From assembly GCA_021812705.1 (NCBI GenBank), contig JAKAMT010000013.1, positions 1 through 34,987 of the forward strand: 34,987 bases of DNA, read 5' to 3'. A program made the translations under genes and the position numbers. Below, one piece after another: positions 8,202-15,957 of this stretch. Within the stretch, counting starts at the first letter, position 1; every line of letters begins with the position of its first letter. Below the pieces are notes generated by a model that made no database searches, had not been told where the DNA came from, and worked only from the letters and a program-made list of their open reading frames with translations. The stretch is from Bacteroidota bacterium. Lineage in GTDB: Bacteria > Bacteroidota > Ignavibacteria > Ignavibacteriales > Melioribacteraceae.

Positions 8202-9512
8202 TTATTTCAGAACTTCTTTCACTTCTCCTTTGGCTACTTTCTCCAACACATCCGCAAATAGATCCATTTCTGAAACAAGCGTGTAAACATTCGGCGTTAT
8301 CCGCAATCCGTTGAACTCTTCAAAAATAATTGCCACGGTAAAAATTCTGTGATTGTTAAACAGATAGCTTTGAAGTTTTGCCGTATCCACTCCTTCGATG
8401 TAAAAATTTACAATGCCTGCCCAGTTTGATTCATTATTGATATCGAGAAGGAATTTTACATTGTCGTATTTCTTTAATCTGTTGATCCATCTTTTGTGAA
8501 GATAGCGGAACCGTTCCGCTTTTCTTTCGATTCCGATCTCCTCGTTGAACGCAAGAGCCTCTCCTATCGCATTGTGATTGGCCGCGGGATGTGTTCCAAT
8601 CTCTTCAAATTTTCTGATGTTTTCGTCCATCTCTTTGGGTGCCGCCATAAGCGGCCAGATTTTTTTAATCAGATTTTTTTTGACGTAGAGCATTCCGGTT
8701 CCGACAGGCGCGTATGTCCACTTGTGAAGAGAAGTGCCGAAGTAATCACATTCAAGATCTGAAAGTTTATAAGGGAAATGATTGAACGAATGAGCTCCGT
8801 CTACAATCACCTCAATTCCCTTTTCGTGCGCCGCGCGGCAAACATCCCTTACCGGAAGTATCTGCCCGGTAAGAAAGCAAACGTGGCTTATCAGTATAAC
8901 TTTTGTATTCGGTGTAAAACCAGATTTAAGCGCATCCACATAATCGCTGTTTTTAAATAATGGAGTAGGATATTTAACTTGTCTGACTTTTACTCCCAGT
9001 CTTCTTTCCATCTGATTAAAAGTTGTAAGCATGCGGGGATAATCCTGAGTGGTCGTAAGTATTTCGTCCCCCGGTTTAAAATCCATTCCCTGCTGAACAT
9101 TCTGAAGCGATTCGCTGTCGTTTCTTGTTATGGCTATCTCTTCCTTATCGCACCCGAAAAGAATTGCGAGTTTTTCTCTAACAGTTTCTATTTTCGGTTC
9201 GACATGCTGCCACATGTAATAAGAGGGTGCCTGATTGGAATAATCGAGATAGCGTTTAAAAGCATTCATTACGACCGTAGGTGAAGGAGATACCCCTCCG
9301 TTATTTAAATTTATCATCGACCGGTCGACATCAAATGCGGATTGGATCTGCGTCCAGAAATTTTCATCTGCGGCAGTTGCCCCGGCAGAAAGCGACGGAT
9401 TCAATTTAGAAACTGCTTTGGCTGCAACGGCCAATGCATCGTTTCTCATAAAAAAATAAGCTCCTCCTGCGGAAATCATAAAACGGTTCAAAAACTGCCG
9501 GCGAGAAAACAT
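8202..9512 (-). CDS. Tat-exported class V aminotransferase-like PLP enzyme (isopenicillin-N-epimerase-like)
   Basis: A 436-residue fold-type I PLP protein. Near the N-terminus, SRRQFLNRF followed by a hydrophobic segment is a twin-arginine export signal. The core carries INLNNGGVSPSP (about 67-78), D238-x-x-H241 in the cofactor-binding strand and K264 in SLHKW, the expected Schiff-base lysine. Relatives include isopenicillin N epimerase and cysteine-desulfurase-like enzymes, but the reaction is not predictable. On the minus strand ATG 9512 was chosen: GGAGG lies six bases upstream, while the alternative ATG at 9530 would place GAGG directly against the start. Tat export fits a protein folded with PLP before transport. 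It is divergent from mgsA. Confidence 0.9.
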   Translation of the reverse strand: MFSRRQFLNRFMISAGGAYFFMRNDALAVAAKAVSKLNPSLSAGATAADENFWTQIQSAFDVDRSMINLNNGGVSPSPTVVMNAFKRYLDYSNQAPSYYMWQHVEPKIETVREKLAILFGCDKEEIAITRNDSESLQNVQQGMDFKPGDEILTTTQDYPRMLTTFNQMERRLGVKVRQVKYPTPLFKNSDYVDALKSGFTPNTKVILISHVCFLTGQILPVRDVCRAAHEKGIEVIVDGAHSFNHFPYKLSDLECDYFGTSLHKWTYAPVGTGMLYVKKNLIKKIWPLMAAPKEMDENIRKFEEIGTHPAANHNAIGEALAFNEEIGIERKAERFRYLHKRWINRLKKYDNVKFLLDINNESNWAGIVNFYIEGVDTAKLQSYLFNNHRIFTVAIIFEEFNGLRITPNVYTLVSEMDLFADVLEKVAKGEVKEVLK

Positions 9513-9601
9513 TTTTATCCTCCTTTTCATCCTCTTTTAGCAACTTTCACAATTCTTCTCAAAAAAGCAATCTCATTTTTTAAAATAATTTTGCACCTTG
9601 A

Positions 9602-9661
9602 TCTGATTTGGATAGACAATCAGAAACCTGTTTCATAATTTATATGGCAACAATAAACAGG
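9602..9661. promoter_or_regulatory. Two consecutive perfect dyads in the leader region of methylglyoxal synthase
   Basis: TCTGATT (9602-9608) and AATCAGA (9618-9624) form a 7+7 dyad with a 9-base spacer. CCTGTTT (9627-9633) and AAACAGG (9655-9661) form a second 7+7 dyad with a 21-base spacer. They lie back to back, two bases apart, 36 bases upstream of the chosen mgsA start. They could be operator sites or two hairpins in the 5' leader. Confidence 0.5.
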
Positions 9662-9696
9662 CAAACGGATTTTAGAACTTCTTGCAAAGGAAAGTG

Positions 9697-10155
9697 ATGA
9701 GAAAATTTATTGATGTGGGGATGGAGAACAAAAAAAGAATTGCGTTAGTTGCTCATGATAATAAGAAACAGGATTTGATGGAGTGGGCAAAATTCAACCG
9801 CGTAAATCTAGGCAATCACGAAATTTTTGCCACAGGCACAACCGGCAAATTGCTTGAAGAAGGATTGGGACTTAAAGTCAACCGGCTCAAAAGCGGTCCG
9901 CTGGGCGGTGATCAGCAGATAGGGGCAAAAATATCTGAGAGTGAAATTGACGTTCTGATTTTTTTCTGGGATCCGCTGGAGCCCCAGCCGCATGATCCGG
10001 ATGTAAAAGCGCTTCTGCGGATTGCCGTGGTATGGAATATTCCAATCGCCTGCAACAGAGCTTCTGCAGATTTTATTTTTTCCTCCCCTCTTATGAAAGA
10101 AAAATATTCCAGAATAGTTCTGGATTATAACGATTACCTAAAAAGAAGCATATAA
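9697..10155 (+). CDS. mgsA: Methylglyoxal synthase
   Basis: A 152-residue protein that converts dihydroxyacetone phosphate to methylglyoxal and phosphate, a bypass of lower glycolysis that releases phosphate under imbalance. Diagnostic stretches are IALVAHD at 15-21 (His20), TGTTG at 46-50 for phosphate binding, SGPLGGDQQIGA at 66-77 with the catalytic Asp72, and WDPLEPQPHDPDV with His99 and Asp100, then IPIACNRASADF. The length equals that of the Escherichia coli enzyme when ATG 9697 is used, and AAAGGA at 9686-9691 lies five bases upstream. An in-frame TTG at 9682 would overlap that ribosome site. It is cytoplasmic. The stop is followed after ten bases by the DinB-like gene, so the two are probably one operon. 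Confidence 0.95.
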   Translation: MRKFIDVGMENKKRIALVAHDNKKQDLMEWAKFNRVNLGNHEIFATGTTGKLLEEGLGLKVNRLKSGPLGGDQQIGAKISESEIDVLIFFWDPLEPQPHDPDVKALLRIAVVWNIPIACNRASADFIFSSPLMKEKYSRIVLDYNDYLKRSI

Positions 10156-10165
10156 AAGGAGGCTT

Positions 10166-10681
10166 ATGAAACGCCCGAGTAAATCTGAGTATGCAGCGTA
10201 TTATCACACTTATGTTGAAACAGTTCCCGAAGGCGACATAATCAAAATAATGAAGAAGCAGTGCGATCAGATTAAAAAAAGTCTCGGAAAAGTTTCAAAG
10301 AAGAATTCGCTGCACCGCTACTCGCCGGACAAGTGGAGTGTACGCGAGGTTGTAGGCCACATGATTGACACAGAGCGGGTATTTGCATACCGCACTCTTC
10401 GATTTGCACGCAACGACGAAAATGATCTGCCTGGATTTGACGAAAACGAATATATCAGACAGTCAAATTATTCAGAAGTAAATTTAAAAGAACTGGTTGA
10501 GGAATTTTGCGCGCTGCGGAATTCTACTCTGATAATGTTTAAAAATTTTCCGGAAGAATTCACGCTAAGAACAGGCAGAGCCAACGGAAATCGGTTTACT
10601 GTTAGAGCAATGGCTTACATTATGTGCGGACACGTAAACCATCATCTGCATATGCTTAAAGAGAGATACGGAATTAAATAG
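10166..10681 (+). CDS. DinB/YfiT-fold putative metal-dependent protein
   Basis: A 171-residue four-helix-bundle protein of the DinB superfamily. Family motifs are YSPDKWSVREVVGHMIDTE (52-70), RTLRFARND, LPGFDENEY and the C-terminal GHVNHHLHMLKERY. The expected metal ligands are His65, His156 and His160. Relatives include YfiT hydrolases and bacillithiol S-transferases, which act in the cytoplasm; the substrate here is unknown. It lies ten bases after mgsA, with the ribosome site AAAGGAGG (10155-10162) overlapping the end of the mgsA stop, which suggests co-transcription. A link to electrophile handling is plausible from this context but is inference. Confidence 0.88.
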   Translation: MKRPSKSEYAAYYHTYVETVPEGDIIKIMKKQCDQIKKSLGKVSKKNSLHRYSPDKWSVREVVGHMIDTERVFAYRTLRFARNDENDLPGFDENEYIRQSNYSEVNLKELVEEFCALRNSTLIMFKNFPEEFTLRTGRANGNRFTVRAMAYIMCGHVNHHLHMLKERYGIK

Positions 10682-10692
10682 CTGCGAAAGGA

Positions 10693-10729
10693 GTGCCGGC
10701 AGTTGAATTAGTCAAATTATTGCCGGCAC
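10693..10729. terminator. Bidirectional terminator-like hairpin between convergent genes
   Basis: GTGCCGGCA (10693-10701) pairs perfectly with TGCCGGCAC (10721-10729), with a small inner TTGA/TCAA stem (10703-10706 with 10712-10715). It lies between the stop of the DinB-like gene and the stop of the minus-strand cytochrome gene. The + side continues ATAATATTATTTT, a loose T-rich tail. Confidence 0.65.
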
Positions 10730-10735
10730 ATAATA

Positions 10736-11155
10736 TTATTTTGTGAGCAGATACTCTGCAATCTTACCCAATTCCTTCACGTCAATGTTTCCATATGAAG
10801 GCATTATAACATTTTTATATTTTTCCCTGTACGCATTAAACCGCTCATCGCGGCTGTAAGACTGCGGATTGCGCATATAATTTATGAGCCCGTCTCGCGA
10901 CCAGTATTTTTTAAGTTCGGCAAGCGCCGGGGCCAGTTTTGTTCCGTTCAAATTCTCACCGTGACAGCTGACGCATCCGATTCTTTTTATTAAACCGGCT
11001 CCATCCGTTTCACCCGACTGCTGCGCCGCCTGTTCGGTCATTTGAGATGGAATAGGAGGCATTTGAGCTTCCTCTTTTTTAGTAAGTCTTTCAAGCAAAA
11101 AAAGAAGAAGAAACAACCCTAGAAACAGAGCAACCCATTTTTGAGCATTCGTCAT
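10736..11155 (-). CDS. Membrane-anchored mono-heme cytochrome c
   Basis: A 139-residue c-type cytochrome. Residues about 6-22 form one hydrophobic helix that is probably an uncleaved anchor, followed by a Pro/Gln-rich linker. The haem site is C61-V-S-C64-H65, and M118 in VIMPSYG is the likely sixth ligand, giving a low-spin Met-His class I fold. The haem domain faces the periplasm and should carry electrons between membrane complexes. The partner is not evident in the window. A GGAAAGG site lies upstream of the minus-strand ATG. It follows the muramoyl amidase gene by 99 bases and may have its own promoter there. Confidence 0.9.
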   Translation of the reverse strand: MTNAQKWVALFLGLFLLLFLLERLTKKEEAQMPPIPSQMTEQAAQQSGETDGAGLIKRIGCVSCHGENLNGTKLAPALAELKKYWSRDGLINYMRNPQSYSRDERFNAYREKYKNVIMPSYGNIDVKELGKIAEYLLTK

Positions 11156-11217
11156 ATTAAAAACCTTTCCAAGAAATTTGATTTGTAAAATTAGTACCGC
11201 TTGTTTTGAATACCAAA

Positions 11218-11247
11218 TCTATAGTTGTGCGCATTAGTTTAAATCAA
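11218..11247 (-). promoter_or_regulatory. Candidate sigma-70-like promoter for the cytochrome gene
   Basis: On the minus strand, TTGATT (plus positions 11242-11247) and TATAGA (11218-11223) are separated by 18 bases and lie about 63 bases upstream of the cytochrome start. This is a motif match only, in AT-rich sequence. Confidence 0.3.
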
Positions 11248-11254
11248 AAAACAT

Positions 11255-12856
11255 TCAATTACCGAATTCTTTGTCGTAATTCTCTTTATATTTTTTAACC
11301 GATTCAAATATGGCGCCGGCTATTTCGCGCTGACCCTCGGCGCTTGCCAAACGAGCCTCATCTTTTCTGTTGGAAAGGAAACCGGTTTCCACAAGCACTC
11401 CCGGCATTGAGGCGCCTACGAGCACATAAAATCCAGCCTGTTTAATTCCTAGGGAGGGAATTTCCACGCTCTTTTTCCATTCATTATTTAGAATATCGGA
11501 AAAAGATTCAGAGTAGCGCATATATTGAGAATGGGCCATGCTTACAAGTATAAAATTTTCGTCTGTCAATTTCTGATACCGGTTCGGGTTGTCTTCGTAT
11601 TTGATTACACTGTTTTCAAACTCCGCAATAGAGATGGCTTTTTGAGTTCTGCCCGGTCTTAGAAGATAAACCTCGAATCCTCTGTAACTAATATCTTTCT
11701 GTTCCGTTGAATTGCAATGGATGGAGATAAAAAGTTTTCCCCCGTATTCATTGGCAATCTTACCGCGCTTGTACAGTTCCACAAATTCATCGTTATCGCG
11801 TGTGTAAATTACTTTTATTCCCGGAAGATTTTCGGAAATAAGTTTTCCTAATTTAAGAGCGATGGCAAGATTTACCGTTTTTTCTTTTACTCCAGTCACT
11901 CCAATTGCGCCCGGATCTTTGCCGCCATGCCCCGCATCAATTACAACCGCGTCAAAATTCCATTTTGATTTTGTTCCGGGAGATACGGACGATGCCGTTT
12001 CTATCTGCTTGTTCCGGATGGTGACCATTATGTCATTGCTCTCTACATCCTGAAACGCTTCGGAATTTGCGTACCCATCCGCAAGCGCAAACTCGAGCTG
12101 AATATTTTTTGCCGAGACAACCGTTTTCTTAATCCTCTTTACAAGTCCGGCCGGTTTCACCTGATTGATGATGTCGGGTGCGATAGTCACACCCGGAAGA
12201 AAAAGAAATAAGTTGCCGTTGCTTATTGAGTGACGCGGAATCGGAATTTTCCGATTTGCTTTCAAACGTATCAGTGTGCCGTTGGATTTATCTTCAATTG
12301 TTATCGATTCAACATCATATTTCCCGGCGGGTTTTTCAGAAACGGTTTTAGCTTCGCTCTTTTTCGATCCTTCGGTTATTGTTTCTCTAGGAACGCCAGG
12401 CGGTTCGCCGCCGTACGGTACATCCGTAACCGTAAGGTTCTTGTTCGGCGAATCATAAATTATATTTTTGCCGTAAGCGAGTTTCAAAAAGTCGATAAAA
12501 TATGCGAGCGGAACAAATATATCGTCCCGGATCAGAAGCGTAGACAGCGGCATCTGATATGTTTTCTGATTATTATCTTTTTTTCTGTTAAGAACAACAA
12601 ATTGACTTTTTGCTGTGACTTTTAGAGAATACTCTCTGAATTTTATTTCGAATTTAGCCGCATCTGAATTATAGAATTGGCTTTCTGCGAGGAGAGAGGA
12701 GATTTCTTTTGCGGAGGCATAATCTGCACCGTTTCTCTCAATATAAGAGAGTGTAGTTTCTCTGCCGTTTATAAAGGTTGTAATTTTATAAAGCCGCTGT
12801 GGATAAACAGAACCGCAGATCAAGATGATTAAAAGAAAATAAATTATTCTCTTCAT
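11255..12856 (-). CDS. N-acetylmuramoyl-L-alanine amidase (AmiC-like, Amidase_3) with N-terminal binding domains
   Basis: A 533-residue exported peptidoglycan hydrolase that cleaves the bond between N-acetylmuramic acid and L-alanine. A signal peptide covers about residues 1-19. Residues about 20-145 resemble a copper-amine-oxidase-like N-domain, and about 180-285 an AMIN-like domain thought to target septal envelope. The C-terminal Amidase_3 domain has zinc ligands H310 (IDAGHGG), E325 (GVKEKTVN) and H380 (SIHCNS), with catalytic E490 (VLVETGFLSN). ATG 12856 was chosen; a TTG one codon earlier is also in frame. The start lies four bases after the stop of the upstream methyltransferase, with no strong ribosome site, so translation is probably coupled. 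Confidence 0.92.
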   Translation of the reverse strand: MKRIIYFLLIILICGSVYPQRLYKITTFINGRETTLSYIERNGADYASAKEISSLLAESQFYNSDAAKFEIKFREYSLKVTAKSQFVVLNRKKDNNQKTYQMPLSTLLIRDDIFVPLAYFIDFLKLAYGKNIIYDSPNKNLTVTDVPYGGEPPGVPRETITEGSKKSEAKTVSEKPAGKYDVESITIEDKSNGTLIRLKANRKIPIPRHSISNGNLFLFLPGVTIAPDIINQVKPAGLVKRIKKTVVSAKNIQLEFALADGYANSEAFQDVESNDIMVTIRNKQIETASSVSPGTKSKWNFDAVVIDAGHGGKDPGAIGVTGVKEKTVNLAIALKLGKLISENLPGIKVIYTRDNDEFVELYKRGKIANEYGGKLFISIHCNSTEQKDISYRGFEVYLLRPGRTQKAISIAEFENSVIKYEDNPNRYQKLTDENFILVSMAHSQYMRYSESFSDILNNEWKKSVEIPSLGIKQAGFYVLVGASMPGVLVETGFLSNRKDEARLASAEGQREIAGAIFESVKKYKENYDKEFGN

Positions 12857-12860
12857 CAAT

Positions 12861-13457
12861 TTACCCGACGAAAGGAATCATGAAGCCGCTTCTTTTTTTG
12901 TAAGCGCTAAATTCATCGCCGAAATATTTCTGAAGAATTTTTTCTTCCAGCATAGCGCGCATAACAAAAAGAGGAATCTCAATAAGAAGAACCGCCGGAA
13001 GCACAAAATAACTCAGCAGCGCCAGTCCAGCTCCCAGATCGCTCAAAATCTGCGAGAGATATTGCGGATGACGAATGAATTTATAAAGTCCTGACCGTTT
13101 TAATTTATGTCCTTTCAAAATCACCACATCCGGTGCATAGATCTCTCCCATCGATTTATAAGCCGCCACCTGAACCCAGGAAAAAATTATGAACAATATA
13201 AGTCCAGCAATCCTGACAGATGGAAATGCAGTTTCATACTCAACCGGCAAAGTTCCAATTTTAAATATGCCAAGGATTGTAAGGATCAATATAAAAGCGG
13301 CGGCATTTGGGGGATATTTCTGGAGGAATGAGACGGGCCTCTCTTCCACTTTGGCAATCGAAGTTTTTAATCCCTTCTTGGCTCCGGAAAAATTAGCGCT
13401 CATCGACACAAAAAGATTCACGGCAACCAGGATATTTATTCCGTTTTGCGTATCCAT
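12861..13457 (-). CDS. Isoprenylcysteine carboxyl methyltransferase (ICMT)-like membrane protein
   Basis: A 198-residue integral membrane protein with about four to five hydrophobic segments (near 7-20, 52-68, 83-100, 135-168). The C-terminal half carries the family signature: RSGLYKFIRHPQYL at 121-134, a paired EE at 171-172 and FGDEFSAY, which together bind S-adenosylmethionine in ICMT/PEMT-type enzymes. Bacterial members methylate lipids or small molecules; the substrate is unknown. I chose ATG 13457 because GAGGAA (13461-13466) precedes it at good spacing; an in-frame TTG at 13493 has no such support. It heads a minus-strand operon with the muramoyl amidase, whose start is four bases beyond its stop. 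Confidence 0.85.
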   Translation of the reverse strand: MDTQNGINILVAVNLFVSMSANFSGAKKGLKTSIAKVEERPVSFLQKYPPNAAAFILILTILGIFKIGTLPVEYETAFPSVRIAGLILFIIFSWVQVAAYKSMGEIYAPDVVILKGHKLKRSGLYKFIRHPQYLSQILSDLGAGLALLSYFVLPAVLLIEIPLFVMRAMLEEKILQKYFGDEFSAYKKRSGFMIPFVG

Positions 13458-13549
13458 TCGTTCCTCAAATATCCATCTATTTTTTTCTGCCAATATAAGA
13501 ACTTTACGGTAATTTTATTACGATACGGCTCATTTTAAGGCAGTTGTAC

Positions 13550-13564
13550 GTGTAAAAGTTACAC
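13550..13564. promoter_or_regulatory. Operator-like perfect dyad in divergent intergenic region
   Basis: GTGTAA (13550-13555) and TTACAC (13559-13564) form a perfect 6+6 inverted repeat around AAG. It lies in the 252-base spacer between the divergent ICMT-like gene and the pilin-like operon, a natural place for a dimeric regulator. An overlapping AAAAGT/ACTTTT arrangement also exists. No regulator family is assigned. Confidence 0.4.
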
Positions 13565-13709
13565 TTTTATTAAAAATATTGTCATTTTGTTGCAGAACAC
13601 ATCAATACAACGAGCACGATTTTTGATTAGAAAAAGTTGTGATTTTTCTATATGTTTTAGCAGAACTAATAGATACGGTCTTCAAAAGAAAGGAATAATC
13701 CGGCTCCTT

Positions 13710-14192
13710 ATGGGATCATCTCAAATGATAATGCTTATAGGAGGGTTGCTTTTATTGACAGCGCTCTCTGCAACTTTTTACAGCTCATTCAGAGGCAAGT
13801 CTGATGTGGAAGTTTATAATCAGTCGCTGGTCACCGGAACGGGTCTGGCACAATCTCTTATTGATGAGATCTCCACAAAATCGTTTGATGCGAAGACTGC
13901 ACTTAAAAGTTATACAACTCCGGATTCTCTTACATCTCCGGGTTCATTGGGACCGGAATCGGGCGAAACGTCGGCTTCACAATTTAATGATGTCGATGAT
14001 TACAATAATTACGTTCGGCAAGATACCCTGGTGATGGGAGTCTTTACTTCGAAAGTAAAAGTAAAATATGCGCAGAGAATGAATCCGAATCAGTACAGCT
14101 CTGTCAGAACTTTTTCGAAGCGGATCGACATATATGTAACCAATACTTATCTTCCCGATACACTTAAGATGAATTATATAATTACTTACTAA
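13710..14192 (+). CDS. Small pilin-like protein 1 of a three-gene cluster
   Basis: A 160-residue protein not assigned to a named family. It begins Met-Gly followed by a polar SSQ and one strongly hydrophobic helix (about 6-22), then a soluble part rich in Ser, Thr, Asp and Tyr with a mixed beta-type pattern (VFTSKVKVKYAQR; FSKRIDIYVTNTYL). This architecture resembles type IV pilin or pseudopilin subunits, where the helix sits in the membrane before assembly. The canonical prepilin glutamate five residues after the cleavage site is absent. ATG 13710 was chosen because the upstream open frame (to 13587) is not protein-like; GAAAGGA lies rather far upstream. The next gene begins 13 bases after the stop, so this heads an operon. 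Confidence 0.7.
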   Translation: MGSSQMIMLIGGLLLLTALSATFYSSFRGKSDVEVYNQSLVTGTGLAQSLIDEISTKSFDAKTALKSYTTPDSLTSPGSLGPESGETSASQFNDVDDYNNYVRQDTLVMGVFTSKVKVKYAQRMNPNQYSSVRTFSKRIDIYVTNTYLPDTLKMNYIITY

Positions 14193-14205
14193 AGATCAGA
14201 AAAGT

Positions 14206-14799
14206 ATGGGCCAGCTTTTAGAGTTAATAGGTGCATCAATAATCGGCGCTATGATAATGCTGATCGGCATTGGTTTGAATTTTCAGATCAACGAATCTTC
14301 CCGGGAAATTTTTCAGAACACATATAATCAGCGCGCGGCAATTACATCCGGACAGGTAATTGAATATGATTTTTACAAAGCCGGGTATAAAGCAACAAGC
14401 GAAAAATTAATTCAGGCAGATTCAAGCACGATTAAATTCAAATCGGATATTGATGATAACGGGACCGTAGACACTGTTTACTACTATCTGGGCTCGAAAG
14501 ACAGTTTAAAGAGCACAACAAATCCGAACGACAAAAAATTGTTTCGTAAAATTAACAGCCAGACGGCAAATACCGTGGCTCTAGTGACACGATTTCTTTT
14601 GACATATAAAGATTCAATCGGCAATACTCTTTCTTATTCAAGTTTAACCAATGCGGCAACACGCGCAAAGGTGAGGTCCATACGGGTCTATATCAAGACA
14701 GAGCTTCCGGATCCGGTTTACACAACCAGCAACAGAGATATAAAATCATACAATCCTCTTGACTGGAAAAAAACTATAAGACCAAAAAATTTATTTTAG
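14206..14799 (+). CDS. Small pilin-like protein 2
   Basis: A 197-residue protein starting MGQLLELIGASIIGAMIML, a hydrophobic helix to about residue 25, followed by a long soluble domain. Gly2 followed by QLLEL resembles a very short prepilin leader with an acidic residue near position +4/+5, though the usual basic leader is absent. The soluble part contains SDIDDNGTVDTVYYYLG, which looks like an acidic calcium-type loop, and repeated beta-strand patterns, as in PilW-like minor pilins. No catalytic motif is seen. It sits 13 bases after protein 1 and seven bases before protein 3. A minor-pilin or pseudopilin role is inference from topology and gene order. Confidence 0.7.
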   Translation: MGQLLELIGASIIGAMIMLIGIGLNFQINESSREIFQNTYNQRAAITSGQVIEYDFYKAGYKATSEKLIQADSSTIKFKSDIDDNGTVDTVYYYLGSKDSLKSTTNPNDKKLFRKINSQTANTVALVTRFLLTYKDSIGNTLSYSSLTNAATRAKVRSIRVYIKTELPDPVYTTSNRDIKSYNPLDWKKTIRPKNLF

Positions 14800-14806
14800 G
14801 TAATTG

Positions 14807-15928
14807 ATGGGCAAAGCGGTTTTAATATTTGTTCTTGGCAGTGTGGTCATGTTCACAGTTATAAATGTTAATATGAACACCAGCGTCGGCGCCGCGTCTT
14901 CGGAAGCATTTACGCGCTTCAACCAAACAAACGCCAGGAATGTTGCAAACAGCGTTGCAGAAATGCTTCTCTCCAGAATCGCGGATTCAACCACGTACCG
15001 GGCATCTTCATCTCAGACTATGAACAATATTTTTAACGCGGCCGGATCCGCTCTATACAGAGTTGTTGATACCACCGTTGGAGGGAAAAATCTAATAAAG
15101 GTTGCCGTAAAGGGAAAGTATATGGATGCGGTTGCTTATGTAAATGTTTATGCAACAGTGGCATCTAACGGATACATTCCCTCAACGGTTAAAGGAGCAA
15201 TTTCAACAAACAACCCTGTTTCCACGGGCGGCGGATTGGTTGTTGACGGAAGGGACCATGACCTCAACGGGAATCTTATAGCGGGAACAACAGGCACCCT
15301 AGGCATCTGGACAACAGAAGGACTTGCGCAAGGAGGAACTTCTTTTATAGGAGGAACAACCTCGGGAACAAATTACGCCCCCGCAAGCCCCGCGCCTGCA
15401 GGAACAGTAAGCACAGATCAGACTTTTCCGGGCGGATATCCCAATACACCGGACAGCCTTCTAGGAGGAACGGCAAAGGGTTTTCCTCCCGGCAAATTAA
15501 AAAGCTTAGCCCAGAGCGGCATCGCAGGAAGCCAGTACACGACAAATCCAAACACTCTTACTCATCCATTTAGAGGGGTTACATACGTTGAATTGCCTTC
15601 CGGTTCATCTTGGATCTCATCAAATATTGACGGCTCCGGAATTTTAATTATTCACAACACTTCCACAAATGCGATAATTAAAAACGAAAATCTTGGAGTG
15701 TTTAAAGGTTTGATTATAGCCGATGATATTATTCATATCCACACGGAAATCATAGGTGCGGTAATTGGTTTATCGCCGCATCCCTCGGAGGGAAACAGTA
15801 TAGGTAACGGCAGCGGTGAAGTTTATTATTCAAGCCAGGCAATTTCCGACGCATTAGGATCGATTATAAATTCCGGGAATTACGGTTTTGCAAAGCACAG
15901 GCTGAACATTATCAATTGGCTGGAATAA
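14807..15928 (+). CDS. Larger pilin-like protein 3 (PilX-like architecture)
   Basis: A 373-residue protein starting Met-Gly-Lys with a hydrophobic helix (about 4-23) and then an amphipathic, Asn/Ala-rich helix (FTRFNQTNARNVANSVAEML), as in PilX-type minor pilins that continue the N-terminal helix into the periplasm. Residues about 125-373 are Gly/Ser/Thr-rich and probably beta-helical (GGLVVDGRDHDLNGNLIAG; GSGILIIHNTSTNAIIKNENLGVFKGLIIADD), compatible with a surface-exposed tip or adhesin domain. ATG 14807 is preferred over the adjacent in-frame TTG 14804. It is the last gene of the trio and converges on the TIGR01777 gene. No named family is claimed with certainty. Confidence 0.72.
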   Translation: MGKAVLIFVLGSVVMFTVINVNMNTSVGAASSEAFTRFNQTNARNVANSVAEMLLSRIADSTTYRASSSQTMNNIFNAAGSALYRVVDTTVGGKNLIKVAVKGKYMDAVAYVNVYATVASNGYIPSTVKGAISTNNPVSTGGGLVVDGRDHDLNGNLIAGTTGTLGIWTTEGLAQGGTSFIGGTTSGTNYAPASPAPAGTVSTDQTFPGGYPNTPDSLLGGTAKGFPPGKLKSLAQSGIAGSQYTTNPNTLTHPFRGVTYVELPSGSSWISSNIDGSGILIIHNTSTNAIIKNENLGVFKGLIIADDIIHIHTEIIGAVIGLSPHPSEGNSIGNGSGEVYYSSQAISDALGSIINSGNYGFAKHRLNIINWLE

Positions 15929-15957
15929 TTTTCTTCTAACAAAAATTTTTTTCATTC

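Noticed and set aside
13494-13709. Possible riboswitch before the pilin-like operon
   Set aside because: I looked for conserved cores such as the c-di-GMP GEMM motif and found none; only the simple dyad can be supported.
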